From DATCBF01 sp964401995 (GTDB lineage Bacteria > Actinomycetota > Thermoleophilia > Solirubrobacterales > 70-9), in assembly GCA_964401995.1 (NCBI GenBank), contig CAYOAP010000009.1, forward strand, positions 1 to 64,000: a stretch of 64,000 nt of DNA, given 5' to 3'. Made by a program: the position numbers and the translations under genes. Position 1 is the first letter of the stretch, and each line of letters opens with the position of its first letter. This document shows positions 12,673-20,384 of this stretch, piece after piece. The notes below the pieces were generated by a model. It had not been told where the DNA came from and made no database searches. It saw only the letters and a program-made list of their open reading frames with translations.

Positions 12673-13200
12673 CTAGGTGTTCAAAGCCGCGACGTAATCA
12701 AGGTTGCGATAGCGCTGGCCATGGTCGAGGCCGTACCCGATCGCAAAGCGATTCGGGATCTCGAAGCCGACGTAGCGCGGCGAAAGTTCGACTCGCAGGC
12801 GTTCCGGCTTGGTCAGCAGCGAGCAGACCTCGAGCGAGGCCGGCCGCCGTGCCTTGAGGTTGCGCATCAGGTACTGGAGGGTGAGGCCGGAGTCGATGAT
12901 GTCCTCGACGATCAGCACATGGCGCCCCTCGATCGGGGCGTCGAGATCCTTGAGGATGCGGACCACGCCCGAGGAGTCGGTCTGCGATCCGTAGCTGGAG
13001 ACCGCCATGAAGTCGATCTCGCAGGGGACGGTGACGTGCCGCATCAGATCGGCGAGGAAGAGGACGGCCCCCTTGAGGATGCCGACCATGAAGAGGTCGC
13101 GATCGGCGTAATCACGGCTGACCTCGGCCCCCAGCTCGGCGATGCGGCGCTTCAGGTCTTCGTTGCTGACGAGGATCTCGCCGATCTGCGGGTCGCTCAC
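12673..13200 (-). CDS. hpt: Hypoxanthine phosphoribosyltransferase
   Basis: Purine salvage: hypoxanthine or guanine plus PRPP gives the nucleotide. 175 residues from GTG 13198-13200. Upstream open frame is unrelated in composition and overlaps tilS, so it is dropped. PRPP-binding motif VLIVEDIIDSGLTL, the active-site loop SSYGSQTDSSG and the C-terminal RYRNLDYVAAL are all present. It lies ten bases after tilS and 35 before ftsH. Confidence 0.95.
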   Translation of the reverse strand: MSDPQIGEILVSNEDLKRRIAELGAEVSRDYADRDLFMVGILKGAVLFLADLMRHVTVPCEIDFMAVSSYGSQTDSSGVVRILKDLDAPIEGRHVLIVEDIIDSGLTLQYLMRNLKARRPASLEVCSLLTKPERLRVELSPRYVGFEIPNRFAIGYGLDHGQRYRNLDYVAALNT

Positions 13201-13210
13201 TCGCCGCAGT

Positions 13211-14143
13211 CTATGGATGGTCGGCGCGAAGGACGCCGCGCTCGACCACGGCGCGGACGCCGGCGCCGAGGTCGAGCATCGCCGTGCCGGTGCGGCGCAG
13301 GGCGGCGACCTCGTCGGCGTGGTTCGCCGCTCCCGGCACCGGCCGCCCGGCGGCGGCGTCGGCCAGCCGCTGGACGACGAGGCGGCGCAGCGCCGGCGGC
13401 AACGCCGCCAGCCGCTCAAGCTCGATCGTCTTGCCGCGGGGCCCGCCGAGCTCGGCGGAGACCAGCCCGTCGAGCACCTCGGCCTCGGCCCGCAGCAGCT
13501 CGGCGGTGCGGAGCACGTTCGACTTCGCCGCGGGATGGATCGTCTCTAGCGCCGGCAGCAGCCCGTGGCGAACGCGATTGCGGGCATATGTGTCTTCGGC
13601 GTTGCTGGCGTCTTCGCGCCAGGCGAGCCCGCGCTCCTCGCAATAAGCCGTCGTCTGCGCCCGGGTGAAGGCGAGCAGCGGCCGCGCCAGCTGCCCGTCG
13701 CGGGCCCGCATCCCCAGCAGCGCCCGGCGGCTCGGCGAAGAGGCGAGGCGGTAGAGGATCGTCTCGACCTGGTCGTCGGCGGTGTGGCCGGTGGCGATCA
13801 CGGCTCCCTGCGGCAGAGCCAGGCGCGCCGCAGCCGCATAGCGAGCGTCGCGGGCCCAGGCCTGGAGATTGCCGGGGCCCTCGGGCCGGCGCGGGCGCTC
13901 GACGGCAAGCGCGACCCCAAGCCGCTCGCAGAGCTCGGCGCAGTGGCGCTCGTCGCCGACAGCGTCATCGCGGAGGCCGTAATTGACATGGAGCGCGGAG
14001 ACGCGAGCGGCGCCGAGCAGCGACGCCGCCAGGTCAACCATGCAGACCGAATCGCGGCCGCCCGAGAGCAGCACGACCGCTGGGGCGTCGAGTGGCAGCA
14101 CCCCCCCGTCCCGCACCTGCTCGAGCATGCGGGCGGCCTCCAT
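13211..14143 (-). CDS. tilS: tRNA(Ile)-lysidine synthetase
   Basis: Modifies C34 of the AUA-reading tRNA-Ile to lysidine. 310 residues with the PP-loop VLLSGGRDSVCM (about 24-35), LHVNYGLR, ATGHTADDQVETILYRL and the RNRVRHGLLP segment. The C-terminal domains of the longer enzymes are reduced, as in other short actinobacterial TilS proteins. It starts four bases after the cyclase stop and precedes hpt. Confidence 0.95.
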   Translation of the reverse strand: MEAARMLEQVRDGGVLPLDAPAVVLLSGGRDSVCMVDLAASLLGAARVSALHVNYGLRDDAVGDERHCAELCERLGVALAVERPRRPEGPGNLQAWARDARYAAAARLALPQGAVIATGHTADDQVETILYRLASSPSRRALLGMRARDGQLARPLLAFTRAQTTAYCEERGLAWREDASNAEDTYARNRVRHGLLPALETIHPAAKSNVLRTAELLRAEAEVLDGLVSAELGGPRGKTIELERLAALPPALRRLVVQRLADAAAGRPVPGAANHADEVAALRRTGTAMLDLGAGVRAVVERGVLRADHP

Positions 14144-14147
14144 CGCC

Positions 14148-15341
14148 TCAGCCCGCCGTGGCGCGGACCAGGAAGAGCGGGGTCGGCAGCGGGAAGCCCT
14201 TGAGGTTGACCTCGCCGATCGGCTCGAACTCGAGCTGCGGCCTTTCCTTCAGGGAGGAGATCACCCGGTCGGTCGCCAGTACCTCGCCTGCCTGGGCGCG
14301 GTTGACGACCCGGTGGGCGAGGTTGACCTGGCTGCCGAAGTAGTCGCCATCGCGGTAGACGGCCTCGCCGCAGTGGATGCCGACCCGCGGCTGCGGCCGC
14401 TGTGGGAAGCCGGCCAGGAAGCCGACGGCCCATTCGGTCAGCGAGGCCGCGTCGGGCGAGACGACCATCACCTCGTCGCCGATTGTCTTCACGATCGTCG
14501 CCTCTGGCGGCAGCGTCCCTTCGACCGTGGCGACGAAATGCTCGACCAGGTCAAGCGCCTCGAGATCGCCCTCCTCCTCGGTGAAGCGGGTGAAGCCGGT
14601 GATGTCGATGAAGCAGAGGGCGACGGTCACCTGGCCCAGTTCGCTGGTGTCTTCGCCAAGTTCGCTCTCCATGTGCCCAACCACATCCTGTTCGAGGAAG
14701 AAGCGCAGGTAGCGGGTGTGGAGGTACTCGGTCAGGGGCGCGGCCAGCGGCAGCATGTCGCCGGCCAGCTCGCCGATCTCCGACGCCATCTCCAGCTCCG
14801 GCACCCCGTCGCGGATCATCGGTTCGTGGACATATAGGTGGAACAACCTGACCTCGGCGTCGGCGATCCGCCGCAGCGACTGCACATAGACGCGGACCAG
14901 CTGCAGGAAGGCGACAAGCGGAAAGCCGGCGGCGAGGACACGGGCGCAGTGGCGCAGCGCCGCGACGTCGCTGGGGCCGAGGGTGCGCTCGCCGCCCTTC
15001 GGGGTGCCGAGGATGACGAGGATGCGCTCGATCAGCTCTGGCTCCAGCCCGGTCTCCCGCGAGACGTCCCCGACCGTCACCTGCTCATCGGTCTCGGAGA
15101 ACAGCTCCTCGGCGAAGCCGAAGGCGAGCCGCCCCTCGCTGCCGGCTTTTTTCAAGTCCTCCAGCGAGTGGCCGCGATCGCGCATCCGCGCCACCACCCG
15201 GGCCTGAGCCGCCGCCGCCACAGTCCAGCGGCCACGTTTGACCGGCACGATCCGCTCCTGCGCCCAGCGTTTGAGCGTGCTGGCGGGAACGCCGGAGCGG
15301 CGCGACGCCTCACTCAGGGATATCCGCTCATCGGCAGGCAT
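14148..15341 (-). CDS. MerR-type HTH protein fused to a class III adenylate cyclase domain
   Basis: 397 residues. Residues 6-75 are a MerR-like winged helix (SEASRRSGVPASTLKRW). Residues 90-215 are a helical linker with VSRETGLEPELIERI and a long amphipathic stretch. Residues 235-397 are a class III cyclase homology domain with a complete catalytic set: Asp246 and Asp289 (metals), Lys285 and Asp333 (adenine selection), Asn340 and Arg344 (transition state). ATP-to-cAMP activity is therefore expected. The DNA-binding plus cyclase layout suggests a one-component regulator that also makes cAMP. It lies between the PII gene and tilS. A palindrome-like site lies 39 bases upstream. Confidence 0.87.
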   Translation of the reverse strand: MPADERISLSEASRRSGVPASTLKRWAQERIVPVKRGRWTVAAAAQARVVARMRDRGHSLEDLKKAGSEGRLAFGFAEELFSETDEQVTVGDVSRETGLEPELIERILVILGTPKGGERTLGPSDVAALRHCARVLAAGFPLVAFLQLVRVYVQSLRRIADAEVRLFHLYVHEPMIRDGVPELEMASEIGELAGDMLPLAAPLTEYLHTRYLRFFLEQDVVGHMESELGEDTSELGQVTVALCFIDITGFTRFTEEEGDLEALDLVEHFVATVEGTLPPEATIVKTIGDEVMVVSPDAASLTEWAVGFLAGFPQRPQPRVGIHCGEAVYRDGDYFGSQVNLAHRVVNRAQAGEVLATDRVISSLKERPQLEFEPIGEVNLKGFPLPTPLFLVRATAG

Positions 15342-15379
15342 CGAAAGATCGAGGCTAGCCGGACCGGGGGACCTAACGA

Positions 15380-15391
15380 ACGAACGTTTGT
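15380..15391. promoter_or_regulatory. ACGAACGTTTGT site upstream of the cyclase gene
   Basis: A near-palindromic 12-mer differing by one base from the perfect ACGAACGTTCGT palindrome between tetR and the cupin gene (37972-37983). It lies between the PII stop and the cyclase start. Possible operator; the match may be coincidence. Confidence 0.25.
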
Positions 15392-15403
15392 CTTTGCTCT
15401 CCG

Positions 15404-15772
15404 CTAAGTGGAGATTTCGGACTCCTCGTGCAGCTGCAGCACGGGCTCTCCGTTCTCGCCGGTGCGGATCCGGATCGCCTCCTCAACCGGGATCACGAAG
15501 ATCTTGCCGTCGCCGACCTCGCCGGTGCGGGCGTGCTTGAGGATCGTCTCGACGATCACCGCTTTGTCTTTGTCCTCGACCACGACCTCGAGCTTCAACT
15601 TCGGCCGCACGTTGACCGTCAGGGCCGAGCCCCGGTAGTTCTCGACGATCCCTTTCTGGCGGCCGGACCCCTTCGCCTCGATGATCGAGAGCGAGGGGAA
15701 GCCCTTGTCGAGCAGCTCGGCCCGGATCGGCTCGAACGCCTCGTGGCGGATGAATGCCTCGACCTTCTTCAT
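15404..15772 (-). CDS. glnB: PII nitrogen regulatory protein lacking the modified tyrosine
   Basis: Trimeric sensor of ATP/ADP and 2-oxoglutarate. 122 residues from ATG 15770-15772, numbered exactly like the E. coli protein. Ligand residues are present: Gln39, Lys58, the B-loop TGEVGDGKIFVIPV (83-96), Arg101 and Arg103. The T-loop reads YRGSAL (46-51). Ser49 matches the residue phosphorylated in cyanobacteria, but Tyr51, the uridylylation/adenylylation site, is leucine. It heads a minus-strand run followed by the MerR-cyclase gene, not glnA or amtB. glnB versus glnK is not decidable here. Confidence 0.93.
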   Translation of the reverse strand: MKKVEAFIRHEAFEPIRAELLDKGFPSLSIIEAKGSGRQKGIVENYRGSALTVNVRPKLKLEVVVEDKDKAVIVETILKHARTGEVGDGKIFVIPVEEAIRIRTGENGEPVLQLHEESEIST

Positions 15773-15856
15773 AGGCACCACGGTATGAAGGCGCTCGACG
15801 ACATTGTTTAGACGGCTGGCGAAAATCCCGGCGCTGGGATTCTCATCAGTGGAAAG

Positions 15857-16528
15857 ATGCCCCTCGCCATGCCCCGGCGCCTGCGACCGACAGCCCCGAC
15901 CGCAGCCGCCGCCGTGCTCGTCGGCGACCCCGGCCGGGCCCTGCTGCTCGCCCAGGAGCTGCTGGACCAGCCGAAGATGAGCAACCACGCCCGCGGCCTC
16001 TGGGGCTACGGCGGCCAAACCGCCGACGGCCAGGCGCTGACGATCCAGTCGACTGGGATCGGCGGGCCAAGCGCGGCGATGGTGCTGACCGACCTGGCCA
16101 AGCTCGGCCTGCGCCGGGCGGTGCGGGTCGGGACCGCGACCGCGATCTCCGCCGAGCTCGCCGCCGGCGACCTGCTCGTCGTCGAGAGCGCCCGAGCCGA
16201 AGGCGCCAGCGCGGCGAGCTTCGACCTTGCCGCCGGCGACGTCGCCCACCCCGATCCCGGGCTGACCCAGGAGCTGGGAAAGAAGCTGAACCTGCGCCCA
16301 GCCGCTGTCGCCAGCTTCGACACGATCGCGGCCGAGCCGACGCCGGGGGCCGAGATCGTCGCCGCCGACATGCAGACCGCGACGCTCTTCGCCTGCGGCC
16401 GAGCCCTGGGGCTGGCGGTCGCCGCCGTCCTGATCGTCGAGACCACGGCGAGCGGAGAGCGAATCTCGGACAAGGCTCTGGAGGGGGCGGCAAAACTGGC
16501 CGGGCGGGCCGCCGCGACCTCACTCTAA
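15857..16528 (+). CDS. Purine/uridine phosphorylase family protein
   Basis: 223 residues of the PNP_UDP_1 fold. It shows the phosphate/nucleoside region GDPGRALLLA, the family signature STGIGGPSAAMVLTDL (about 65-80), GTATAIS, and the ribose-site segment VAADMQTATLFACGR where Glu-Met-Glu is usual. Substrate may be a nucleoside, but the shortened C-terminus and the DMQT change from EMEA leave specificity open. It diverges from the PII gene (84 bases) and its stop pairs with that of the convergent coiled-coil gene. Confidence 0.8.
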   Translation: MPLAMPRRLRPTAPTAAAAVLVGDPGRALLLAQELLDQPKMSNHARGLWGYGGQTADGQALTIQSTGIGGPSAAMVLTDLAKLGLRRAVRVGTATAISAELAAGDLLVVESARAEGASAASFDLAAGDVAHPDPGLTQELGKKLNLRPAAVASFDTIAAEPTPGAEIVAADMQTATLFACGRALGLAVAAVLIVETTASGERISDKALEGAAKLAGRAAATSL

Positions 16529-16547
16529 CCCTAAAGTCGAGGGTTAG
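16525..16547. terminator. Hairpin built from two convergent stop codons
   Basis: CTAACCCT-AAAGTCG-AGGGTTAG, an 8-bp perfect stem. The plus stop TAA (16526-16528) pairs with the minus stop (16544-16546). Likely a bidirectional 3' end. Confidence 0.55.
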
Positions 16548-16864
16548 TCTTTGCCTGGTTTGGCGAGTTTTCGGCGGATCTCGCCGAGATCGCGGACAAC
16601 CTGGTCGATCTGCTCCTCGACATCCTCAAGACGGCCGGAAAGCGAGCGCAAGCGGCGCTCGAGCCGTTCCACATCGGTCCCCGAGGGCAGGTTGAGGGCG
16701 TTCATCGCCGCCTGCTGCGCCTCGATCGCCTTCTCGCGGGCGCCGAAAGCGGCGGAGAGGGCGTTGTGCAGAGTGGGGTTGTCGAGGACGGCCTGGGCGA
16801 TCTCCCCGATCGCCTGCTCGCTGCGGGCCCGGAGGCCATCCTGCTCGTCGTGATCCACGCTCAT
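16544..16864 (-). CDS. Small coiled-coil protein of unknown function
   Basis: 106 residues from ATG 16862-16864, with GGTGG six bases upstream. The N-terminal half is helical and alanine-rich (ARSEQAIGEIAQAV). The C-terminal half (about 65-105) is a strongly charged heptad-like coiled coil (ERLERRLRSLSGRLEDVEEQ). It recalls phasin-like or oligomerising adaptor proteins, but no family is recognised. No membrane segment or signal. Confidence 0.7.
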   Translation of the reverse strand: MSVDHDEQDGLRARSEQAIGEIAQAVLDNPTLHNALSAAFGAREKAIEAQQAAMNALNLPSGTDVERLERRLRSLSGRLEDVEEQIDQVVRDLGEIRRKLAKPGKD

Positions 16865-17018
16865 TGACACCACCTTAACGAGCGCATCCGGCTCGACTGA
16901 AAGTCTCCCGCCTGACAGGCATGAGTCCAGCCTTGATTAAGCCCTTGTTGGGAGGCGGCTCCGGCCGTTGCGTGCCTATGGGCGAACGGGTAGCGTGGGC
17001 GAGCCTGCTGCGCGGGGA

Positions 17019-17043
17019 GAAGGCGGACTTGGGTTGCGCCTTC
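17019..17043 (+). promoter_or_regulatory. Leader hairpin before the secreted peptidoglycan hydrolase
   Basis: GAAGGCG / CGCCTTC, a 7-bp stem with an 11-base loop, ending 17 bases before the ATG at 17061. It could influence translation initiation. I compared the 187-base leader with the c-di-AMP (ydaO) riboswitch and did not find that consensus. Confidence 0.3.
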
Positions 17044-17060
17044 CGAAATAGCGGGTATCG

Positions 17061-19442
17061 ATGCTTCAAGGGATGAGAAACAAGCTCTCACTGATCATTG
17101 CTCTGGCCAGCTTTGCGGCGGTCACAGCGCTTGGCGTCGGGATGGCCGGCGCCGAATCGGTGACGCTTCCCGAAACAGGCGTGGCCACCACTCCTCTGAG
17201 CCAGCCGCCCGCGGTCCCCTCTGCGCAGACCCCGGCCTGCTCAAACGGCGTCGATGATGACGGCGACGGCCTCGTCGACCTCAGCGACCCCGACTGCACC
17301 TCTCCCAGCGGCACCAGCGAGGCGCCGACCCAGGCCCCGGCCTCGGCCGGCAACGTGGTCGCCCCGCCAGCCGAAACGGCCGAACACAAACAGGGGCAGG
17401 GCGTCCACGTCGGCTCGACGATCGGCGGCAACGGCGCCGCGGGCAACGCCGGCAAGGGAGGCGGCGTCGGCCAGAACCAGGGCCTCGAAAGCCCGGAAGG
17501 CGGCGGCGCCGAAAACGGCGGCGTCAGCTTCCCCAGCGCCACCGGCGGCGGCGACCAGCCCCAGCCCGAAGCGCCCAGCGGCGGCGCCCAGTTCAGCGAC
17601 GGCGGCGTCCCCACCTCGGCCAACCCGACCACCACCTTCGCCCCCTTCGGCCCGGCCCCGATCGGCGTCCCCAACTTCGTCATCGACTCGTTTGAGATCC
17701 CGCCCTTCCTGCTGCCGATCTACCAGGCCTGCGGAACCGAGTACGGGATCCCCTGGGAGGTGCTGGCCTCGATCAACAAAATCGAGACCGCCTTCGGCAC
17801 CAACCTCAACGTCTCCACCGCCGGCGCCGTCGGCTGGATGCAGTTCCTGCCCTCGACCTGGGAAACGTACGGCGTCGACGCCAATGGCGACGGCCGCAAA
17901 GATCCCTACAACCCGGTCGACGCGATCTGCGCCGCGGCCAACTACCTGAAGGCCTCCGGCGGCAACAAAGACATCTACAACGCGATCCTCTCCTACAACC
18001 ACGCCGACTGGTACGCGCAGGAGGTGCTGCTCTATGCCCGCGCCTACGGCAAGCTGCCGACCGGCCTGGTCAGCTCGCTGACGGGGCTGACCGAGGGGGC
18101 CCACTTCCCGGTCGCCGCCAACGCCCGCTACGCCGACGAAATCTCCGCCCGGGTGGCGCTGAAGCGCTCGACACCCGGCAGCAGCGCCTACGGCAACGCG
18201 GCCGACGTGATCGACTCCTCCCCCACCCGCCGCGGCATCAACATCTACTCCAAGCAGGGGGCCCCGATCGTCGCCGTCAACGACGGGGTGATCGAGAAAG
18301 CGGGGACATCTCCCCAGCTCGGCAACTACATCGTCCTCCAGGACGCCTACGGCAACCGCTACACCTACGCCGAACTGGGCGAACTCGAGCAGCGCAACCA
18401 CACCGTGGTGACGCCGACGGGCGGGCAGCAGCAGGTGCCGGTCGACAGCGAAAACCTGCGGCCGCGGATCTACGCCCTGCCGGACCGCACCCATCACACC
18501 CAGCAGCCGACCGGCACGCCGGCCGTCGCTGAAGAAAGCCAGCCGGTCAGCGAGAGCTTCACGACGACCAACAGCAACGGCGACACGCAGTCGCTGAAGG
18601 TCGGCTCCAAGGTGATCGCCGGCACCGTGTTGGCGCGGATGGCGGGCGCCAGCGACGGCGTCGACCCCCACATCAACTTCTCGATCCAGCCGGCCGGGCG
18701 CGGGGCGCCGCGGATCGATCCGAAGCCGATCCTCGATGGCTGGAAGCTGCTGGAGGCGACGGCGATCTACCGGGCCAAAGGCAAGAACCCGTTCGCCTCC
18801 GACCTCAGCGGCGCCGGCGTCCTGCTGCTCTCCAAGGAGGAGCTGCAGAAGCGGGTGCTGGACGACAAGGGCCTCTCGATTTATGAATGCGGGCGCGAAG
18901 ACATCGCCACCGGGCAGATCGACCGCCGCGTCCTGGCGATGCTGGAGTACCTGCGCTCGAAAGGCTTCGAACTGACGATCACCGCCCTCAAGTGCGGCCA
19001 CAGCCTGCTCACCACCTCCGGCAACGTCTCCGAGCACGTCACCGGCGACGCGGTCGATATCGCCGTCATCGACGGCGTGCCGGTGACCGGCCACCAGGGC
19101 CCGGGGACGCTGGCCGACGAACTGATCAAAACGGTCCTGCAGCTGCAGGGGACGATGCACCCGCACCAGGTGATCTCGCTCGAGGACCTGCCCGGCGAAA
19201 CAAGCTTCGCGATGGCCGATCACTATGACCACGTCCACGTCGGCTACCGCCCCACCGCCAGCCCCTTCGACGAGCAGTTCTCGGCCCTGCTCAAGCCCAG
19301 CCAGTGGCTGCGCCTGACCAACCAGCTCGGCGACATCGAAAACCCGCAGGTGCCGACCACGCCGTCGCCTTTCTCAGTGCCCGACAAACAGGGCAAACCC
19401 GGGAACGCTGCCGGCAACGGCGGCGCCAGCAGCGGCGACTGA
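17061..19442 (+). CDS. Secreted three-domain peptidoglycan hydrolase (transglycosylase, M23-like, M15-like)
   Basis: 793 residues with an N-terminal signal peptide (about 5-31). The acidic DDDGDGLVDLSDPDC motif (about 64-78) recalls calcium-binding repeats, and a Gly/Ala/Pro-rich linker follows (85-190). Domain 1 (about 219-315) is an MltB-like lytic transglycosylase: EVLASINKIETAFG with the catalytic Glu, then GWMQFLPSTWE. Domain 2 (about 394-545) resembles an M23 endopeptidase, but its zinc residues are missing (PHINFSIQ instead of the HxH strand). Domain 3 (about 620-730) carries the M15 zinc motif SEHVTGDAVD and a second HxH in DHVHVGY. Likely a wall-remodelling enzyme with two active domains. 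ATG 17073 is an alternative start. Confidence 0.85.
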   Translation: MLQGMRNKLSLIIALASFAAVTALGVGMAGAESVTLPETGVATTPLSQPPAVPSAQTPACSNGVDDDGDGLVDLSDPDCTSPSGTSEAPTQAPASAGNVVAPPAETAEHKQGQGVHVGSTIGGNGAAGNAGKGGGVGQNQGLESPEGGGAENGGVSFPSATGGGDQPQPEAPSGGAQFSDGGVPTSANPTTTFAPFGPAPIGVPNFVIDSFEIPPFLLPIYQACGTEYGIPWEVLASINKIETAFGTNLNVSTAGAVGWMQFLPSTWETYGVDANGDGRKDPYNPVDAICAAANYLKASGGNKDIYNAILSYNHADWYAQEVLLYARAYGKLPTGLVSSLTGLTEGAHFPVAANARYADEISARVALKRSTPGSSAYGNAADVIDSSPTRRGINIYSKQGAPIVAVNDGVIEKAGTSPQLGNYIVLQDAYGNRYTYAELGELEQRNHTVVTPTGGQQQVPVDSENLRPRIYALPDRTHHTQQPTGTPAVAEESQPVSESFTTTNSNGDTQSLKVGSKVIAGTVLARMAGASDGVDPHINFSIQPAGRGAPRIDPKPILDGWKLLEATAIYRAKGKNPFASDLSGAGVLLLSKEELQKRVLDDKGLSIYECGREDIATGQIDRRVLAMLEYLRSKGFELTITALKCGHSLLTTSGNVSEHVTGDAVDIAVIDGVPVTGHQGPGTLADELIKTVLQLQGTMHPHQVISLEDLPGETSFAMADHYDHVHVGYRPTASPFDEQFSALLKPSQWLRLTNQLGDIENPQVPTTPSPFSVPDKQGKPGNAAGNGGASSGD

Positions 19443-19512
19443 CGATCCGGCAGAATCGGGTCTTCTGACCCAGCTCTTCGGATTCGCGCAGTTCGAGTTT
19501 GCCGGCACCGTC

Positions 19513-20346
19513 ATGGTCGCCGATGGCCGCTACCTGGCGCGGGCGCCCGGCGCTGCGGACGGCCCCCAGAGCGTGCTGGTGATCGACACCCTGGGGGCGC
19601 CGCCACCGGCCTCGCGCCGCCGGCGGAGGCCGCGCGAGGCCGAGCCTGGCGACCAGGCCTCGCAGCTGCCCCTGACCCGGGTCACCGCGGTGCGAGCCTT
19701 CCAGCCGTTTGAGGAAGAGAGCGAGGCGGCGGCCTGGCTTGACGGCGTAGTCGAGGCCGAAGAGACGATCGACTCGGTGCTGGAGGAGGGAATCGCGCTG
19801 CTCAACCGCGCCCTGCACGCCCATGGCGCTGCAAGCGGCAACCCTTACGCCCAGGAGCTCAGCCCCGAGCGGGCGACGATCGCGCGGATCGGCTTCGGCA
19901 GTGGCGAGCAGGTTGCGGCGAGCGAGTTTTCCGAAGCGCTCGAGGTCGATGCCAGGGCGATCGGCCGCTCGCTCAAACGCCAGCGGGCTAACGACCTGCG
20001 CCCCCAGGAGCGGCTTGCCGCCGTGCTCGGCGGCCGCGAGCAGCTGGCGGCCTGCGAGACGCTGATCCCCCGCGCCCGCGCCGACCTTGATGGGGGACGG
20101 ACACGGGAGGCGGCGCTGCAGCTGCGAGTCGGCCTCGAGGCGCTGCTGGCAGAGCTGCCCGGCGCCCTCGACGACCCTGATCACGAAAGCGACATCGGAG
20201 CGCTGCACGAGCGTCGCCACGAGGCTGGCGAGGCGGCGAACCTAGCCTTGAACGGCGACCTGGACGCCGAGACGGCAGCCGGGGTGCGTGAGCTGATCGA
20301 GATCTGCGAGCGGGCGCTGCGCAGGCGTCGCGTGCTGGCTGGCTGA
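19513..20346 (+). CDS. Unknown soluble protein
   Basis: 277 residues from ATG 19513. The frame stays open and protein-like further upstream (LTQLFGFAQFEFAGTV), so a CTG start at 19465 is possible and would add 16 residues. Visible features are an Arg-rich stretch (about 35-42), an acidic helical centre, a basic segment around 148-155, and a helical C-terminus rich in Ala/Leu/Glu. No family is recognised. It follows the peptidoglycan hydrolase on the same strand (70 bases) and may share its transcript. Confidence 0.7.
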   Translation: MVADGRYLARAPGAADGPQSVLVIDTLGAPPPASRRRRRPREAEPGDQASQLPLTRVTAVRAFQPFEEESEAAAWLDGVVEAEETIDSVLEEGIALLNRALHAHGAASGNPYAQELSPERATIARIGFGSGEQVAASEFSEALEVDARAIGRSLKRQRANDLRPQERLAAVLGGREQLAACETLIPRARADLDGGRTREAALQLRVGLEALLAELPGALDDPDHESDIGALHERRHEAGEAANLALNGDLDAETAAGVRELIEICERALRRRRVLAG

Positions 20347-20348
20347 GG

Positions 20349-20377
20349 CTAAGTCTCAGCTTCTACTAGAGACTTAG
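20349..20377. terminator. Hairpin between convergent genes
   Basis: CTAAGTCTC / GAGACTTAG, a perfect 9-bp stem with an 11-base loop, three bases after the plus-strand stop and 7 bases before the minus-strand stop. No T-tract. Confidence 0.5.
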
Positions 20378-20384
20378 AGTTAGC

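Noticed and set aside
16874..17060. c-di-AMP (ydaO) riboswitch before the peptidoglycan hydrolase
   Set aside because: Such riboswitches often precede wall hydrolases in actinobacteria, but I could not match the conserved core; only a simple hairpin is visible.
17241..19238. 665-codon open frame opposite the peptidoglycan hydrolase
   Set aside because: The plus strand has a signal peptide and catalytic motifs; the opposite frame is repetitive Val/Gly/Asp/Arg text typical of antisense shadow.
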